DNA of 64,000 bases. Origin: Mesorhizobium sp. B2-1-1 (lineage in GTDB: Bacteria; Pseudomonadota; Alphaproteobacteria; Rhizobiales; Rhizobiaceae). A program made the position numbers and the translations under genes. Below, in pieces: positions 10,014 through 19,180 of the stretch (the stretch's first letter is position 1; each line of letters begins with the position of its first letter). The notes below the pieces were generated by a model. It did no database searches. It was not told the origin of the DNA and saw nothing but the letters and a program-made list of their open reading frames with translations. The DNA lies in the NCBI RefSeq assembly GCF_006442975.2, contig NZ_CP083954.1, forward strand, positions 3,851,501 to 3,915,500, in the 5' to 3' direction.

Positions 10014-10158
10014 TCGGCCGCGGGTTTTCTTCACGGGCGCATTTCCGCCTGTTGTGGACAGTGAAAGAACGCACTTGCGCTCTTTCCGCGGGCGTCTATG
10101 CCCATTATAGAGGGCCCAGCGCCGGTTTGACGCCGGTGCCGGAAAAGGTCGGCATTTT

Positions 10159-10593
10159 TTGAAAACGGTTTTCGTCCTGAACGGTCCCAATCTCAACGCG
10201 CTCGGCAAGCGCGAGCCAGGCATCTATGGCGGCAAGACGCTTGCCGCCATCGCGGAGGACTGCAGAGAGGCGGGCGCGGCGCTCGGGCTCGAAATCGATT
10301 TCCGCCAGTCGAACCACGAGGGCGACCTCGTCGACTGGATCCAGGAAGCCGGCGACAAGGCCGTCGGCATCGTCATCAATCCCGGCGCCTATAGCCACAC
10401 CTCGATCGCGATTCACGACGCCATCCGTTCCGTGGCGCCGCTGCCGGTCGCCGAGGTCCATCTTTCCAATATCCATGCGCGGGAACCATTCCGCCACGTC
10501 TCCATGGTCGCGCCGGTCGCTGTCGGCATGATCTGTGGCTTTGGGCCGCTCGGCTACACGCTGGCGCTGCAGGCGCTGGCCGCACGCCTATGA
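10159..10593 (+). CDS. aroQ: Type II 3-dehydroquinate dehydratase
   Basis: Third step of the shikimate pathway, 3-dehydroquinate to 3-dehydroshikimate. Length 144 aa, typical. The start appears to be TTG ([13 protein letters not shown] when read as Met), with GGAAAAGG about 10 nt upstream; no ATG fits the conserved N-terminus. Motifs include NGPNLN at 8-13, active-site Tyr23, NPGAYSHTS and the substrate-binding EVHLSN. Its stop overlaps a possible ATG for accB (ATGA). The dsbA-aroQ-accB-accC order is common in alphaproteobacteria. Confidence 0.95.
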   Translation: MKTVFVLNGPNLNALGKREPGIYGGKTLAAIAEDCREAGAALGLEIDFRQSNHEGDLVDWIQEAGDKAVGIVINPGAYSHTSIAIHDAIRSVAPLPVAEVHLSNIHAREPFRHVSMVAPVAVGMICGFGPLGYTLALQALAARL

Positions 10594-10619
10594 CCGGCCA
10601 ACAAACAGAAGGCTCGAAA

Positions 10620-11081
10620 ATGTCGATAAAGAAGACCGGTGTTGACCAGCAGCTGATCCGCGACCTCGCGGGCATACTGAACGACACCAATCTCACGGAG
10701 ATCGAAGTCGAGCTGGGTGACCTGAAGGTGCGCGTATCGCGGCAGGCGCCGGCGGTTCACGCGATAGCCGCGCCGCAGCCGGCCTTTGCGCCGGCGCCGG
10801 CGGCCCAACCTGCCACCGCAGCCGTTCCGGCCGCGGCCGACGTGTCGAAAAACGCCGTGGCCTCCCCCATGGTCGGCACCGCCTACCTGGCGCCCTCGCC
10901 GGATGCCAAGCCGTTCATCGAGATCGGCCAGAACGTCAAGGAAGGGCAGACGCTGCTGATCATCGAAGCGATGAAGACGATGAACCAGATCCCCTCGCCA
11001 CGCGCCGGCACGGTGACGGCGATCCTGTTCGAGGACGCACAGCCGGTCGAATACGGCATGCCGCTCGTCGTGATCGAGTAG
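10620..11081 (+). CDS. accB: Biotin carboxyl carrier protein of acetyl-CoA carboxylase
   Basis: Carries the biotin that shuttles CO2 between AccC and the carboxyltransferase, first step of fatty acid synthesis. 153 aa from the ATG at 10620, chosen because GAAGG lies 6 nt upstream and the family N-terminus fits; an alternative ATG at 10590 overlaps the aroQ stop and would add 10 residues. A short helical N-terminus is followed by an Ala/Pro-rich linker (about 40-75) and the biotinyl domain with the biotinylated Lys in EAMKTMN. accC starts 10 bp after the stop. Confidence 0.95.
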   Translation: MSIKKTGVDQQLIRDLAGILNDTNLTEIEVELGDLKVRVSRQAPAVHAIAAPQPAFAPAPAAQPATAAVPAAADVSKNAVASPMVGTAYLAPSPDAKPFIEIGQNVKEGQTLLIIEAMKTMNQIPSPRAGTVTAILFEDAQPVEYGMPLVVIE

Positions 11082-11091
11082 AGCGGCCCTA

Positions 11092-12435
11092 ATGTTCCAG
11101 AAGATTCTCATCGCCAATCGCGGCGAAATCGCGCTTCGGGTGCTGCGTGCCTGCAAGGAGCTTGGCATCCAGACGGTGGTGGTGCACTCGACCGCCGACG
11201 CCGACGCCATGCATGTTCGGCTCGCCGACGAGAGCGTATGCATCGGGCCACCGCCATCGCGCGACAGCTACCTCAATATCCACCAGATCGTCGCCGCCTG
11301 CGAGATCACCGGCGCCGACGCCGTGCATCCCGGCTACGGTTTCCTGTCGGAGAACGCCAAGTTTTCCGACATATTGGCCGCGCATAACATTACCTTTATC
11401 GGTCCGACCGGCGACCATATCCGCATCATGGGCGACAAGATCGAAGCCAAGCGCACCGCCAAGCGACTCGGCATCCCGGTGGTTCCCGGCTCCGACGGTG
11501 CGGTGACCGAGGAAAAGGAGGCCAAGCGCATCGCCGCAGAGATCGGCTATCCCGTGATCATCAAGGCGTCGGCCGGCGGCGGCGGACGCGGCATGAAAGT
11601 GGCGCATACCGAGGCCGACCTCGAAGTCGCCTTGCAGACGGCCCGCTCGGAAGCGGGCGCGGCCTTCGGCGATGACGCCGTCTATATTGAAAAGTACCTG
11701 CAAAAACCGCGTCATATCGAGGTTCAGGTGTTCGGCGACGGCTTTGGCCGGGGCGTGCATTTCGGCGAGCGCGACTGCTCCTTGCAGCGTCGCCACCAGA
11801 AAGTCTGGGAAGAGGCCAACTCACCCGCCCTCAACGCCGAGGAACGCTCGCGCATCGGCGATATCTGCGCCAACGCCATCGCCGACCTCGGCTATTCCGG
11901 CGCCGGCACGATCGAGTTCCTCTACGAGAATGGCGAGTTCTATTTCATCGAGATGAACACGCGCCTGCAAGTCGAGCATCCGGTGACGGAGGCTATCACT
12001 GGCATCGATCTGGTGCATGAGCAGATCCGTGTCGCCTCGGGCGGCGGTCTTTCGGTCAAGCAGGAAGACATCCGCTTCCAGGGCCATGCCATCGAGTGCC
12101 GCATCAATGCAGAGGATCCGCGCACCTTCACGCCCTCGCCCGGCACGATCACCCATTTCCACACGCCAGGCGGCCTTGGCATCCGTGTCGATTCCGGCGT
12201 CTATTCAGGGTACAAGATCCCGCCTTACTACGACAGCCTGATCGGCAAGCTGATCGTGCACGGGCGCAACCGCGTCGAATGCATGATGCGGCTGCGCCGG
12301 GCGCTGGACGAATTCGTCGTCGACGGAATCAAGACGACGTTGCCGCTGTTTCGCGACCTCGTCGGCAACGCCGACATCGCCAATGGCGACTATGACATCC
12401 ACTGGCTGGAAAAATATCTGGCCAAAGGCGAATAG
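11092..12435 (+). CDS. accC: Biotin carboxylase subunit of acetyl-CoA carboxylase
   Basis: ATP-dependent carboxylation of biotin on AccB. 447 aa, the usual length. The N-terminal Rossmann-like domain starts KILIANRGEIALRVLRA; the ATP-grasp domain has the Gly-rich KASAGGGGRGMK loop near 160; the catalytic region contains EMNTRLQVEHPVTE; the C-terminal biotin carboxylase domain is complete. It forms a tight operon with accB. Confidence 0.97.
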   Translation: MFQKILIANRGEIALRVLRACKELGIQTVVVHSTADADAMHVRLADESVCIGPPPSRDSYLNIHQIVAACEITGADAVHPGYGFLSENAKFSDILAAHNITFIGPTGDHIRIMGDKIEAKRTAKRLGIPVVPGSDGAVTEEKEAKRIAAEIGYPVIIKASAGGGGRGMKVAHTEADLEVALQTARSEAGAAFGDDAVYIEKYLQKPRHIEVQVFGDGFGRGVHFGERDCSLQRRHQKVWEEANSPALNAEERSRIGDICANAIADLGYSGAGTIEFLYENGEFYFIEMNTRLQVEHPVTEAITGIDLVHEQIRVASGGGLSVKQEDIRFQGHAIECRINAEDPRTFTPSPGTITHFHTPGGLGIRVDSGVYSGYKIPPYYDSLIGKLIVHGRNRVECMMRLRRALDEFVVDGIKTTLPLFRDLVGNADIANGDYDIHWLEKYLAKGE

Positions 12436-12462
12436 CCCCGGACTTGCCGCTATAATGAAGCG

Positions 12463-13080
12463 ATGACTCGCCCCTACGCGCCAGGCTATCGTATCCCGAC
12501 CGACCTTCTGCTCAAGGCCTACGCCTCGGGCGTCTTCCCGATGGCCGAAAGCGCCGCCGATCCGGAAGTGTTCTGGGTGCGGCCGGAGACGCGCGGCATC
12601 ATTCCGCTCGACCGCTTCCACACGCCGAAAAGTCTGAAGAAGGCGCTTCGGCGAAACCTCTTCGACATCCGTTTCGACTTCGATTTCGAGGCGACGATCG
12701 ATGGCTGCGCCGAAAGGCGCGAGGAGCGCCGTTCCACCTGGATCAACGCGCCGATCCGGGAGGCCTATGTGCAGTTGCATCGCATCGGCCATTGCCATTC
12801 TGTCGAGGCCTGGCGCGAGGAGCGGCTGGTCGGCGGCCTCTACGGAGTCTCCCTGGGGAGGGTGTTCTTCGGCGAAAGCATGTTTTCCCGGGAAACGGAT
12901 GCTTCGAAGATCTGCCTTGTGCATCTCGTCGAACGCCTGCAGGCGCGCGGTTTCGCACTGCTCGACACGCAGTTCACCACCGAACACCTCAAGCGCTTCG
13001 GCGCAATCGACGTGCCGCGCGGCAAATACGAGAAGATGCTGGCCGACGCGCTGAAGGGTGAAGCGGTGTTTTTCCCCTGA
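12463..13080 (+). CDS. aat: Leucyl/phenylalanyl-tRNA--protein transferase
   Basis: N-end rule enzyme that adds Leu or Phe from charged tRNA to proteins with N-terminal Arg or Lys, marking them for ClpS/ClpAP. 205 aa. Recognisable family blocks are the N-terminal [53 protein letters not shown] and the C-terminal [14 protein letters not shown]. It lies 27 bp after accC on the same strand, a common alphaproteobacterial arrangement. Confidence 0.95.
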   Translation: MTRPYAPGYRIPTDLLLKAYASGVFPMAESAADPEVFWVRPETRGIIPLDRFHTPKSLKKALRRNLFDIRFDFDFEATIDGCAERREERRSTWINAPIREAYVQLHRIGHCHSVEAWREERLVGGLYGVSLGRVFFGESMFSRETDASKICLVHLVERLQARGFALLDTQFTTEHLKRFGAIDVPRGKYEKMLADALKGEAVFFP

Positions 13081-13092
13081 TGATCCAGCCCG

Positions 13093-13476
13093 TCAGCGGA
13101 CCTTCGTTTCCAGCGGAGCCTGCGAATGGAACATCATCTTCCAGCCGTTGACGCGATGGACATAGCCGGTGCTGACCAGCGCCGCGTAGGCTTCGCCATT
13201 GCCCTTCACGGCATGCGCCTCATAGGCCAGGATGACGATGTCGCTGCCTGGTTCGACTACGCCCTTGAGATCGATCTCGAGATCACGCCATCGCTTGGGA
13301 TCGGCGGCGGTTTCGGCGAGATCGGCATTGCTCATGGTCTGGGCCATCTGCGGAAATGCCACGAGGCACTCGGTGTCGGCATTGGCCGCGAAAAATGCCG
13401 AATCGCCTGTCCAGAAGCCCTTTTCGAGCTCAAGCAGTTCCTTGATGCTGGCGGTGATCCGCTTTCTGGCAGACAT
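13093..13476 (-). CDS. DUF4440/NTF2-like small protein
   Basis: 127 aa, probably cytoplasmic (no signal peptide). The helix KELLELEKGFWTGDSAFF at the N-terminus and the ending VHRVNGWKMMFHSQAPL fit the SnoaL/NTF2-like cone fold seen in DUF4440 proteins. These proteins often bind small hydrophobic ligands, but no specific function can be assigned. It converges with aat and lies just downstream of DUF2155 on the minus strand. Confidence 0.72.
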   Translation of the reverse strand: MSARKRITASIKELLELEKGFWTGDSAFFAANADTECLVAFPQMAQTMSNADLAETAADPKRWRDLEIDLKGVVEPGSDIVILAYEAHAVKGNGEAYAALVSTGYVHRVNGWKMMFHSQAPLETKVR

Positions 13477-13550
13477 CGGAAAATCCTCCCGGCGCGCATC
13501 GTATGGCCGTCAGGGCCCCAACGCGTTGTCGTCAGGGCGGTTCCGAAGGA

Positions 13551-14108
13551 TCAGTTGGCGTTGGTCGTAGGCGGTTCCGTGGCTTCCGGCTCGGTCGCAG
13601 CCGGAGCGGTCGTGGCATTCGGCTGGGCGGTATCGGACTTGGCCGCCTCGGTCTTGGCCGCATCGGGCGCTGGCACATCCGACTTCTGCTTGCAGGCCTT
13701 CAGCCAGACGTCATAGACGGCATGCTCGACGGCATTGAGACCAGGGCTTTCGGCAAACATCCAGCCGGTGAAGATGCGGCGGATCTTGCGGTCGAGCGTG
13801 ATCTCGTCGACTTCGACAAAGGAATCGGTCTTCGGCTCCTCGTTCTGCGGCCGAGAGTAGCAGACGCGCGGCGTCACCTGCAAAGCACCGAACTGCACCG
13901 TCTCGTCGATATAGACGTCGAAGGTGATGATGCGGCCGGTGATCTTGTCGATGCCGGCGAATTCGGCGACCGGGTTGGTGATTCGATCCGACCCCGGCGC
14001 TGGCGCGGGTGCGGCCGGCGTTGGCGAAGCGGCAAGTGCCGCTGTGCCAACGCTGAGCCCGGCGGCTACCATCAGTGCGCCCATCGATGTCAGGCTGGAA
14101 ATGCTCAT
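13551..14108 (-). CDS. DUF2155 exported protein
   Basis: 185 aa from the ATG at 14108, with an N-terminal signal peptide (ending about TAALAAS). The DUF2155 core runs from DKITGRIITFDVYIDE to GWMFAESPGLNAVEHAVYDVWLKAC, followed by a low-complexity Ala/Thr/Pro tail. The reading frame remains open upstream to 14195, but the shorter start gives the signal peptide at the N-terminus. DUF2155 proteins are almost confined to alphaproteobacteria and often sit beside aat and the NDUFA12-type subunit, as here. Molecular role unknown. Confidence 0.85.
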   Translation of the reverse strand: MSISSLTSMGALMVAAGLSVGTAALAASPTPAAPAPAPGSDRITNPVAEFAGIDKITGRIITFDVYIDETVQFGALQVTPRVCYSRPQNEEPKTDSFVEVDEITLDRKIRRIFTGWMFAESPGLNAVEHAVYDVWLKACKQKSDVPAPDAAKTEAAKSDTAQPNATTAPAATEPEATEPPTTNAN

Positions 14109-14222
14109 GCAGGGATACCGGTGGTTAGCGCCCGGGTGATTCTCTATCACAAAGGCTAGTCGCCGTTTTCTGATCAGCAAGCAGCTAAACACCAATTGTG
14201 GCGATAAAGGATCGACGCCCGC

Positions 14223-14627
14223 TTATGATCCGGGCGTCCAGGCGTCGTAGTCGCCGGTGACCTGCGGGCGGTGCTGGTTGGTCAGCACCGAGCCCTTCGG
14301 ACGATAGGCTGAGGGCGAGCCGGTCAGGTTCGGTTGATGCGGTTTCTGCCAGTCGCGCGGCTTGTAATCGTCGCTCGGCGGCGCGACGTCGACGCGGTGA
14401 TGAATCCAGCCGTGCCAGCCGGGCGGGATAGAAGAAGCCTCGGAATAATCGCGATAGATGACCCAGCGGCGCGTGCGTCCTTCGGAATCGACACCGCCTT
14501 CGTAGTAGACGTTGCCCACCTCGTCCTGCCCGACCTTCCTGCCGTGCCGCCAGGTGTGCAGGCGCGTGCCAAGCGTCTGGCCGTTCCACCAGGTGAAAAA
14601 CTGCTTAAGGAAAGTCTTCATCTTCAA
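14223..14627 (-). CDS. Complex I accessory subunit, NDUFA12/B17.2 type
   Basis: 134 aa. Homologue of the supernumerary NADH:ubiquinone oxidoreductase subunit found in mitochondria and alphaproteobacteria. The family pattern is clear: QFFTWWNGQTLGTRLHTWR, GRKVGQDEVGNVYYE, RRWVIY and PPGWHGWIHH. It is a soluble matrix/cytoplasm-side subunit that stabilises complex I. A second Met at residue 3 (14621) could be the true start. It lies upstream of DUF2155 on the same strand, divergent from panB. Confidence 0.93.
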   Translation of the reverse strand: MKMKTFLKQFFTWWNGQTLGTRLHTWRHGRKVGQDEVGNVYYEGGVDSEGRTRRWVIYRDYSEASSIPPGWHGWIHHRVDVAPPSDDYKPRDWQKPHQPNLTGSPSAYRPKGSVLTNQHRPQVTGDYDAWTPGS

Positions 14628-14840
14628 ACCCTCGCGCCGATGGCGTCCGTTTCCTGCTTATGGCGTCAGCCCTTCGTGAAGGCAAGGGGCTTGCCGCCAA
14701 GAGGGCGCAAATGGCGCGCCGGTAAGGCGACACAAGCCGGTGATGCATTGCCGGCGCCGTATGGTGCTTGCCAACCACCCTCAGCCTTTCTAAAGCTCTG
14801 CGCGCGCGCCCCGTGCGGGTATCCGGCCGACCCTTGGCCG

Positions 14841-14856
14841 AAGGAGGTGACGATTG
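14841..14856 (+). promoter_or_regulatory. Strong ribosome binding site that fixes a TTG start for panB
   Basis: AAGGAGGTGA at 14841-14850 is an almost perfect anti-16S match. It lies 5 nt before TTG at 14854, which begins the conserved PanB N-terminus. No ATG is available at a suitable distance. Confidence 0.8.
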
Positions 14857-15696
14857 GCCAGGGAATCGCCGACCGCCGACATTCGCATCGGCGCCGATGC
14901 CATTCGCCGCCGCAAGCGTGGCGTGCCAATCGTCTGTCTCACCGCCTATACCTACCCCATCGCCCGCCTGCTCGACGAGCATGTCGATCTGCTCCTCGTC
15001 GGCGACAGCGTCGCAATGGTCCTGCATGGCCACAAAACGACGCTGGGCGCCTCGCTGGAGATGATGATCGCGCATGGGCAAGCGGTGATGCGCGGCTCGG
15101 CCAGGGCTTGCGTGGTCGTCGACATGCCAGCCGGCAGCTATGAGGATTCGGCTGCCCAAGCGGTTGCCTCGGCGCGGCGTATCGTTGGCGAAACCGGCTG
15201 CCAGGCTGTGAAACTCGAGGGCGGCGTCGGTATGGCCCGGCAGATCGCCGCGGTCGTCGATGCCGGCATCGCGGTCATGGGCCATATCGGCCTGCTGCCG
15301 CAATCCGTCGAGAAGGATGGCGGCTACAGGATCAAGGGCCGGACCGACGAGAATGCGGCAGCGCTGTTTGCCGATGCGCGCGCCGTCGAAGAAGCCGGCG
15401 CCTTTTCGATGGTCATCGAGGGCACGGTCGAAGCGGTCGCGGCCGAAATCACCCGCCGCATCGCCATTCCGACTATCGGCATCGGCGCGAGTGGCGTTTG
15501 CGACGGCCAGATCCTGGTCATAGACGACATGGTCGGGCTCACCGTCGACCGCGTGCCGAAATTCGTCAAGGAGTACGCCGATTTGCGCAGCGTGGTCTCG
15601 CAGGCGGCCGCACGTTACGCCAGCGAGGTACGAGACCGGACATTCCCCGGTTCCGAAAATGTGTTTTCGGCCACCTTGGGCAAGGACAACCGATGA
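14854..15696 (+). CDS. panB: 3-methyl-2-oxobutanoate hydroxymethyltransferase
   Basis: First committed step of pantothenate synthesis: transfers a hydroxymethyl group from methylene-THF to 2-oxoisovalerate. 280 aa. Start is TTG, fixed by the strong ribosome binding site. Motifs include VCLTAYTYP, the Mg-binding VGDSVAMVLHG with its Asp, the VVVDMPAGSY strand, GHIGLLPQS and the catalytic-loop IGIGAS. Its stop overlaps the panC start as ATGA, indicating translational coupling. Confidence 0.96.
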   Translation: MARESPTADIRIGADAIRRRKRGVPIVCLTAYTYPIARLLDEHVDLLLVGDSVAMVLHGHKTTLGASLEMMIAHGQAVMRGSARACVVVDMPAGSYEDSAAQAVASARRIVGETGCQAVKLEGGVGMARQIAAVVDAGIAVMGHIGLLPQSVEKDGGYRIKGRTDENAAALFADARAVEEAGAFSMVIEGTVEAVAAEITRRIAIPTIGIGASGVCDGQILVIDDMVGLTVDRVPKFVKEYADLRSVVSQAAARYASEVRDRTFPGSENVFSATLGKDNR

Positions 15697-16544
15697 GCCG
15701 GCCCCTCGTCGTCGACACGGTCGCCGGCCTTCGCGCGCGGATCCGCGACTGGCGGCGCGACGGCCTTCGCGTCGCCATGGTGCCGACAATGGGCGCCTTG
15801 CACGAAGGGCACCTATCGCTGGTCAGGATCGCGCTTGAAAGAGCCGAGCGCTGCATCGTCTCGATCTTTGTCAACCCGACGCAGTTCGCGCCGAGCGAGG
15901 ATCTCGACAAATATCCACGTCAGCTCGCCCGCGATCTCGACCAGCTGGCTTTGGCCGGAGCCGATCTTGCCTACACGCCTGGGGTTGGTGAGATGTATCC
16001 TGCCGGCTTTGCCACCAAAATCTCGGTCGGCGGTCCCTCCGCCGGGCTCGAATCGGATTTTCGACCGACTTTTTTCGAAGGCGTCGCCACCGTCGTGGCG
16101 AAGCTGCTCCTGCAGGCGTCGCCCGACGTCGCGGTCTTTGGCGAAAAGGATTATCAGCAATTGTGCGTCGTCAGGCAGCTCTGCCGCGACCTCGACCTGC
16201 CCGTCGAAATCATCGGCGCGCCGACGATCCGCGACGCGCATGGCCTCGCCATGTCATCGCGTAACGCCTATCTCGGTGAGGCCGAACTCCAGATCGCCCG
16301 CCGGCTCAACGTGATCCTGCGCAAGGCAGCCGCGGCGCTGGCGGCCGGCGCCGACCAGAACGGCGCGACAGGCGAAGCCAGCCGCGCCCTACTCGCGGCC
16401 GGCTTCCACAAGATCGATTATGTCGAAGCTCGCGAGAGCCGGACGCTGACGCCGTGGCGCCGCGGGCACGAGGGCCGCCTGCTCGCCGCCGCCTGGCTGG
16501 GCAAGACCAGGCTGATCGACAATGTGGACGTCTCCACCAGTTAG
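15693..16544 (+). CDS. panC: Pantoate--beta-alanine ligase
   Basis: Final step of pantothenate synthesis, ATP-dependent condensation of pantoate with beta-alanine. 283 aa from the ATG at 15693 that overlaps the panB stop by 4 bp. The nucleotidyl-transferase HxGH motif is in VPTMGALHEGHLSL near residue 40. FVNPTQF and the GEKDYQQL block are present, as is MSSRNAYL near the KMSKS-equivalent position. The longer upstream open frame lies inside panB and is not used. Confidence 0.95.
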   Translation: MSRPLVVDTVAGLRARIRDWRRDGLRVAMVPTMGALHEGHLSLVRIALERAERCIVSIFVNPTQFAPSEDLDKYPRQLARDLDQLALAGADLAYTPGVGEMYPAGFATKISVGGPSAGLESDFRPTFFEGVATVVAKLLLQASPDVAVFGEKDYQQLCVVRQLCRDLDLPVEIIGAPTIRDAHGLAMSSRNAYLGEAELQIARRLNVILRKAAAALAAGADQNGATGEASRALLAAGFHKIDYVEARESRTLTPWRRGHEGRLLAAAWLGKTRLIDNVDVSTS

Positions 16545-16600
16545 ACTGCGGCTCGATCGCTGAATTCGACCGCCGGATTGCGCACCCGAAAGGTCCGCCG

Positions 16601-17095
16601 CTATGCGGCAAGCGGCCTTTCATAGACGAGCGCCGGGATAGCGGATTGGGCCGAACCGCAATTGTCGGTGCGGCCGGTCTGGACGAAGCCGTTCGCCTGG
16701 TAGAAGGCAATTGCGCGCGTGTTCTTCTCTTCCACTTCCAGCCGGATGGCGCGGGCCTCAGGGAAGCTTTCGATGATCTCGTCGAGAAGCATGCCGCCGA
16801 TGCCCCGGCCCTGCAGGCCGGGCTGCACGTAAAGCTGCTTCAGCATGACCACGCCGCCGCCATCGAGCGCTTCGGCAAATGCCATGCCGCCAATGCGCTG
16901 GCCATCGTCGGCGACGAGGAACTCGCTGTTTGGCTTCGCCAGCCGCGCCTTGAGCGAGGCGATCGAATGCCACGCATCGGTGATCTCTGTCACCCATTCG
17001 GCGCCATAGATGGCGTCGTAAGTCGCATGCCAAGTCTCGACCAGCAGCGCCCGGATGGCGGCGAGGTCGCGATCCCCGGCGGTGCGCACGAACAT
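16601..17095 (-). CDS. GNAT family N-acetyltransferase
   Basis: 164 aa. The acetyl-CoA binding motif is GLQGRGIGGMLLDE (Q/RxxGxG/A type), preceded by VVMLKQLYVQPG. The C-terminal AIAFYQANGFVQTGR is the usual GNAT beta4-beta5 end. Substrate unknown. Its ATG is 3 bp after the gatB stop on the same strand, so it is probably expressed as the second gene of a gatB operon. E. coli YjhX toxin is paired with a GNAT (YjhQ); this one is close to a yjhX gene but is not adjacent to it and is read on the other strand. Confidence 0.85.
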   Translation of the reverse strand: MFVRTAGDRDLAAIRALLVETWHATYDAIYGAEWVTEITDAWHSIASLKARLAKPNSEFLVADDGQRIGGMAFAEALDGGGVVMLKQLYVQPGLQGRGIGGMLLDEIIESFPEARAIRLEVEEKNTRAIAFYQANGFVQTGRTDNCGSAQSAIPALVYERPLAA

Positions 17096-17098
17096 AGC

Positions 17099-18598
17099 CT
17101 ACTCGATGCCCAGCTTGGCCTTGACCAGGTCATTGACGGCCTGTGGGTTGGCCTTGCCGCCGGTCGCCTTCATCACCTGGCCGACGAACCAGCCGGCCAT
17201 GGTCGGCTTGGCGCGCGCCTGCTCGACCTTGTCCGGGTTGGCCGCGATCACCTCGTCCACCGCTTTTTCGATAGCGCCGGTGTCGGTAACCTGTTTCATG
17301 CCGCGGCTCTCGACCAGTTGGCGCGGGTCGCCGCCCTCGTTCCAGACGATCTCGAACAGGTCCTTGGCAATCTTGCCGGAGATGGTGCCATCCTTGATCA
17401 GGTCGATGATAGCGCCGAGCTGGTCTGGCGAAACCGGAGCGTTTTCAATGTCCTTGCCAGCTTTGTTCAATTGTCCGAGCAGGTCGTTGATGACCCAGTT
17501 GGCGGCGAGCTTGCCGTCGCGGCCGGCGGCCACCTTCTCGAAATAGTCGGCGATCGGCTTTTCCGACACCAGGATCGAGGCATCGTAAGTCGAGAGGCCG
17601 AGCGAGGAGATCAATCGCGCCTTCTTGTCGTCGGGCAGTTCCGGCAGTTCCTTGGCCAGCGCTTCGACATAGGCCTGGTCGAATTCCAGCGGCAACAGGT
17701 CGGGATCTGGAAAATAGCGGTAGTCGTGCGCCTCTTCCTTGGTGCGCATCGAACGGGTTTCGCCCTTGACGGCGTCGAACAGCCGCGTTTCCTGGTCAAT
17801 CGTGCCGCCATCCTCGATGATAGCGATCTGCCGGCGCGCCTCGAAATCGATCGCCTGGCCTATGAAGCGGATCGAATTGACGTTCTTGATCTCGCAGCGC
17901 GTGCCGAATTCGCCGCCCGGCCGGCGCACCGAAACGTTGACGTCCGCGCGCATGGAGCCTTCGTCCATGTTGCCGTCGCAGGTGCCGAGATAGCGCACGA
18001 TGGTGCGCAGCTTGGTGACATAGGCCTTGGCTTCGTCGGCCGAACGCATGTCCGGTTTCGACACGATTTCCATCAGCGCCACGCCGGAGCGGTTGAGATC
18101 GACATAGGACATGGTCGGATGCTGGTCGTGCATCGACTTGCCGGCGTCCTGCTCCAGATGCAGGCGCTCGATGCCGACCTCGATGTCCTCGAACTCGCCC
18201 TGGCGGTCCGGCCCGACGGAGACGATCACCGTGCCCTCGCCGACGATCGGCTGCTTGAACTGCGAGATCTGGTAGCCCTGCGGCAGGTCCGGGTAGAAAT
18301 AGTTCTTCCGGTCGAAGACGGACTTGTGGTTGATCTGCGCCTTCAAGCCGAGGCCGGTACGGATCGCCTGCTTGACGCATTCCTCATTGATGACGGGGAG
18401 CATGCCGGGCATTGCCGCATCGACCAGGCTGACATTGGCGTTGGGGGCAGCGCCGAACGACGTCGAAGCGCCGGAAAAGAGTTTTGCTTCCGATGTCACC
18501 TGCGCGTGGACCTCGAGCCCGATGATGATTTCCCAGTCGCCGGTGGCGCCGGGGATCAGGCGTTTCGCGTCGGGCGTGCGGGTATCGATGATGCTCAT
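17099..18598 (-). CDS. gatB: Aspartyl/glutamyl-tRNA amidotransferase subunit B
   Basis: Kinase/transamidation subunit of the GatCAB complex, which converts Glu-tRNA(Gln) and Asp-tRNA(Asn) to the amide forms. 499 aa from the ATG at 18598, the usual length. Family landmarks are [64 protein letters not shown] and the C-terminal YqeY-like tail domain. The open frame continues upstream to about 19105 but that part has no homology to GatB. A GNAT gene follows 3 bp downstream. Confidence 0.96.
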   Translation of the reverse strand: MSIIDTRTPDAKRLIPGATGDWEIIIGLEVHAQVTSEAKLFSGASTSFGAAPNANVSLVDAAMPGMLPVINEECVKQAIRTGLGLKAQINHKSVFDRKNYFYPDLPQGYQISQFKQPIVGEGTVIVSVGPDRQGEFEDIEVGIERLHLEQDAGKSMHDQHPTMSYVDLNRSGVALMEIVSKPDMRSADEAKAYVTKLRTIVRYLGTCDGNMDEGSMRADVNVSVRRPGGEFGTRCEIKNVNSIRFIGQAIDFEARRQIAIIEDGGTIDQETRLFDAVKGETRSMRTKEEAHDYRYFPDPDLLPLEFDQAYVEALAKELPELPDDKKARLISSLGLSTYDASILVSEKPIADYFEKVAAGRDGKLAANWVINDLLGQLNKAGKDIENAPVSPDQLGAIIDLIKDGTISGKIAKDLFEIVWNEGGDPRQLVESRGMKQVTDTGAIEKAVDEVIAANPDKVEQARAKPTMAGWFVGQVMKATGGKANPQAVNDLVKAKLGIE

Positions 18599-18724
18599 GG
18601 TGGCCTGCGTAGTAGAACGATGGAAACGTGCGTTTTGCACATCCTGATTTGCAACTTCGCTAGTGCAAACCGCCTCGCGAGACAAGCGTAAAGCCGCTCG
18701 CTGGCCTTTTCCGCCGCTTTCGCC

Positions 18725-18877
18725 TATAGGCCATCCATCCCAATGGAGAGTGGATGTCCACTTACGCTCAGTCCCGGTAAGGCCCTGACCTCGCAGCGAG
18801 GCAGGGCAGAAAACCTGAAACCCCGTGCCGCGAAGCTTCGCGGCGGCGGCTTTTGTTGTTTTCCCGGAAACTCTCCC
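18725..18877 (+). ncRNA. Candidate structured leader/attenuator of yjhX
   Basis: Three stems lie in about 125 nt before the yjhX start. AGTGG/CCACT flanks a 4-nt loop at about 18749-18762. GCCCTG (18782-18787) pairs with CAGGGC (18801-18806), enclosing CCTCG/CGAGG. The perfect palindrome CCGCGAAGCTTCGCGG is at 18828-18843, followed within about 8 nt by a T-rich tract (TTTTGTTGTTTT). The last element looks like an intrinsic terminator 30 nt before the toxin ATG. TATAGG near 18725-18730 could be the -10 element. I do not recognise an Rfam family; structured RNA is an inference from inverted repeats. Confidence 0.5.
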
Positions 18878-19135
18878 ATGGATATTTCGCGTATTGAACA
18901 ACGCGTTCTGCACCTGCTCGCGCAGGGCGGACGCATCGAGATCGAAAAAAGTGAGAAGAAGCGGATCGCGTCCGTCAAATGCCTGACCCGCGACGGCTGG
19001 CACTACCCCGGCGTCGATCTCGACCTGTTTCGGAAGCTGAAGCGCAAGAAGGCGGTTTCGTCGTCGGACGGCGGCCCCTACCGCATCACGCGGCGCGGGC
19101 TCCAACTCGTCCGCTCCGAACTCGACAACAGGTAG
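18878..19135 (+). CDS. yjhX: YjhX family toxin (UPF0386)
   Basis: 85 aa from the ATG at 18878. It matches E. coli YjhX along its length: the start [19 protein letters not shown], the centre KCLTRDGW, then [11 protein letters not shown] and the ending [19 protein letters not shown]. The fold is probably a small winged-helix-like domain. YjhX is described as a toxin of a type II system whose partner YjhQ is a GNAT protein; no partner gene adjoins it here, so it appears orphan. The frame is open upstream to 18743 but that part is low-complexity leader. A structured, terminator-containing leader precedes it. Confidence 0.85.
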   Translation: MDISRIEQRVLHLLAQGGRIEIEKSEKKRIASVKCLTRDGWHYPGVDLDLFRKLKRKKAVSSSDGGPYRITRRGLQLVRSELDNR

Positions 19136-19143
19136 CCTATCGC

Positions 19144-19169
19144 CCGCCGGCCGTTTGCGCGGCCGGCGG
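19144..19169. terminator. Hairpin terminator between yjhX and the CBS gene
   Basis: CCGCCGGCCG at 19144-19153 pairs perfectly with CGGCCGGCGG at 19160-19169 over a 6-nt loop. It lies between the ends of two converging genes. No long T-run follows, so it may need Rho or act mainly as a 3'-end stabiliser. Confidence 0.7.
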
Positions 19170-19180
19170 TTGCTTGCCGC

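Noticed and set aside
16601..17095. GNAT as the YjhQ-like antitoxin of YjhX
   Set aside because: It is 1.8 kb away, on the other strand and coupled to gatB, and shows no special likeness to YjhQ that I can recognise.
16454..18691. 745-codon plus-strand frame over gatB
   Set aside because: Antisense shadow of GNAT and gatB, both complete with diagnostic motifs.
18725..18877. Known riboswitch or SRP RNA in the yjhX leader
   Set aside because: Conserved cores of SAM-II, fluoride, mini-ykkC and small SRP RNA were not found by eye; left as an unnamed structured leader.
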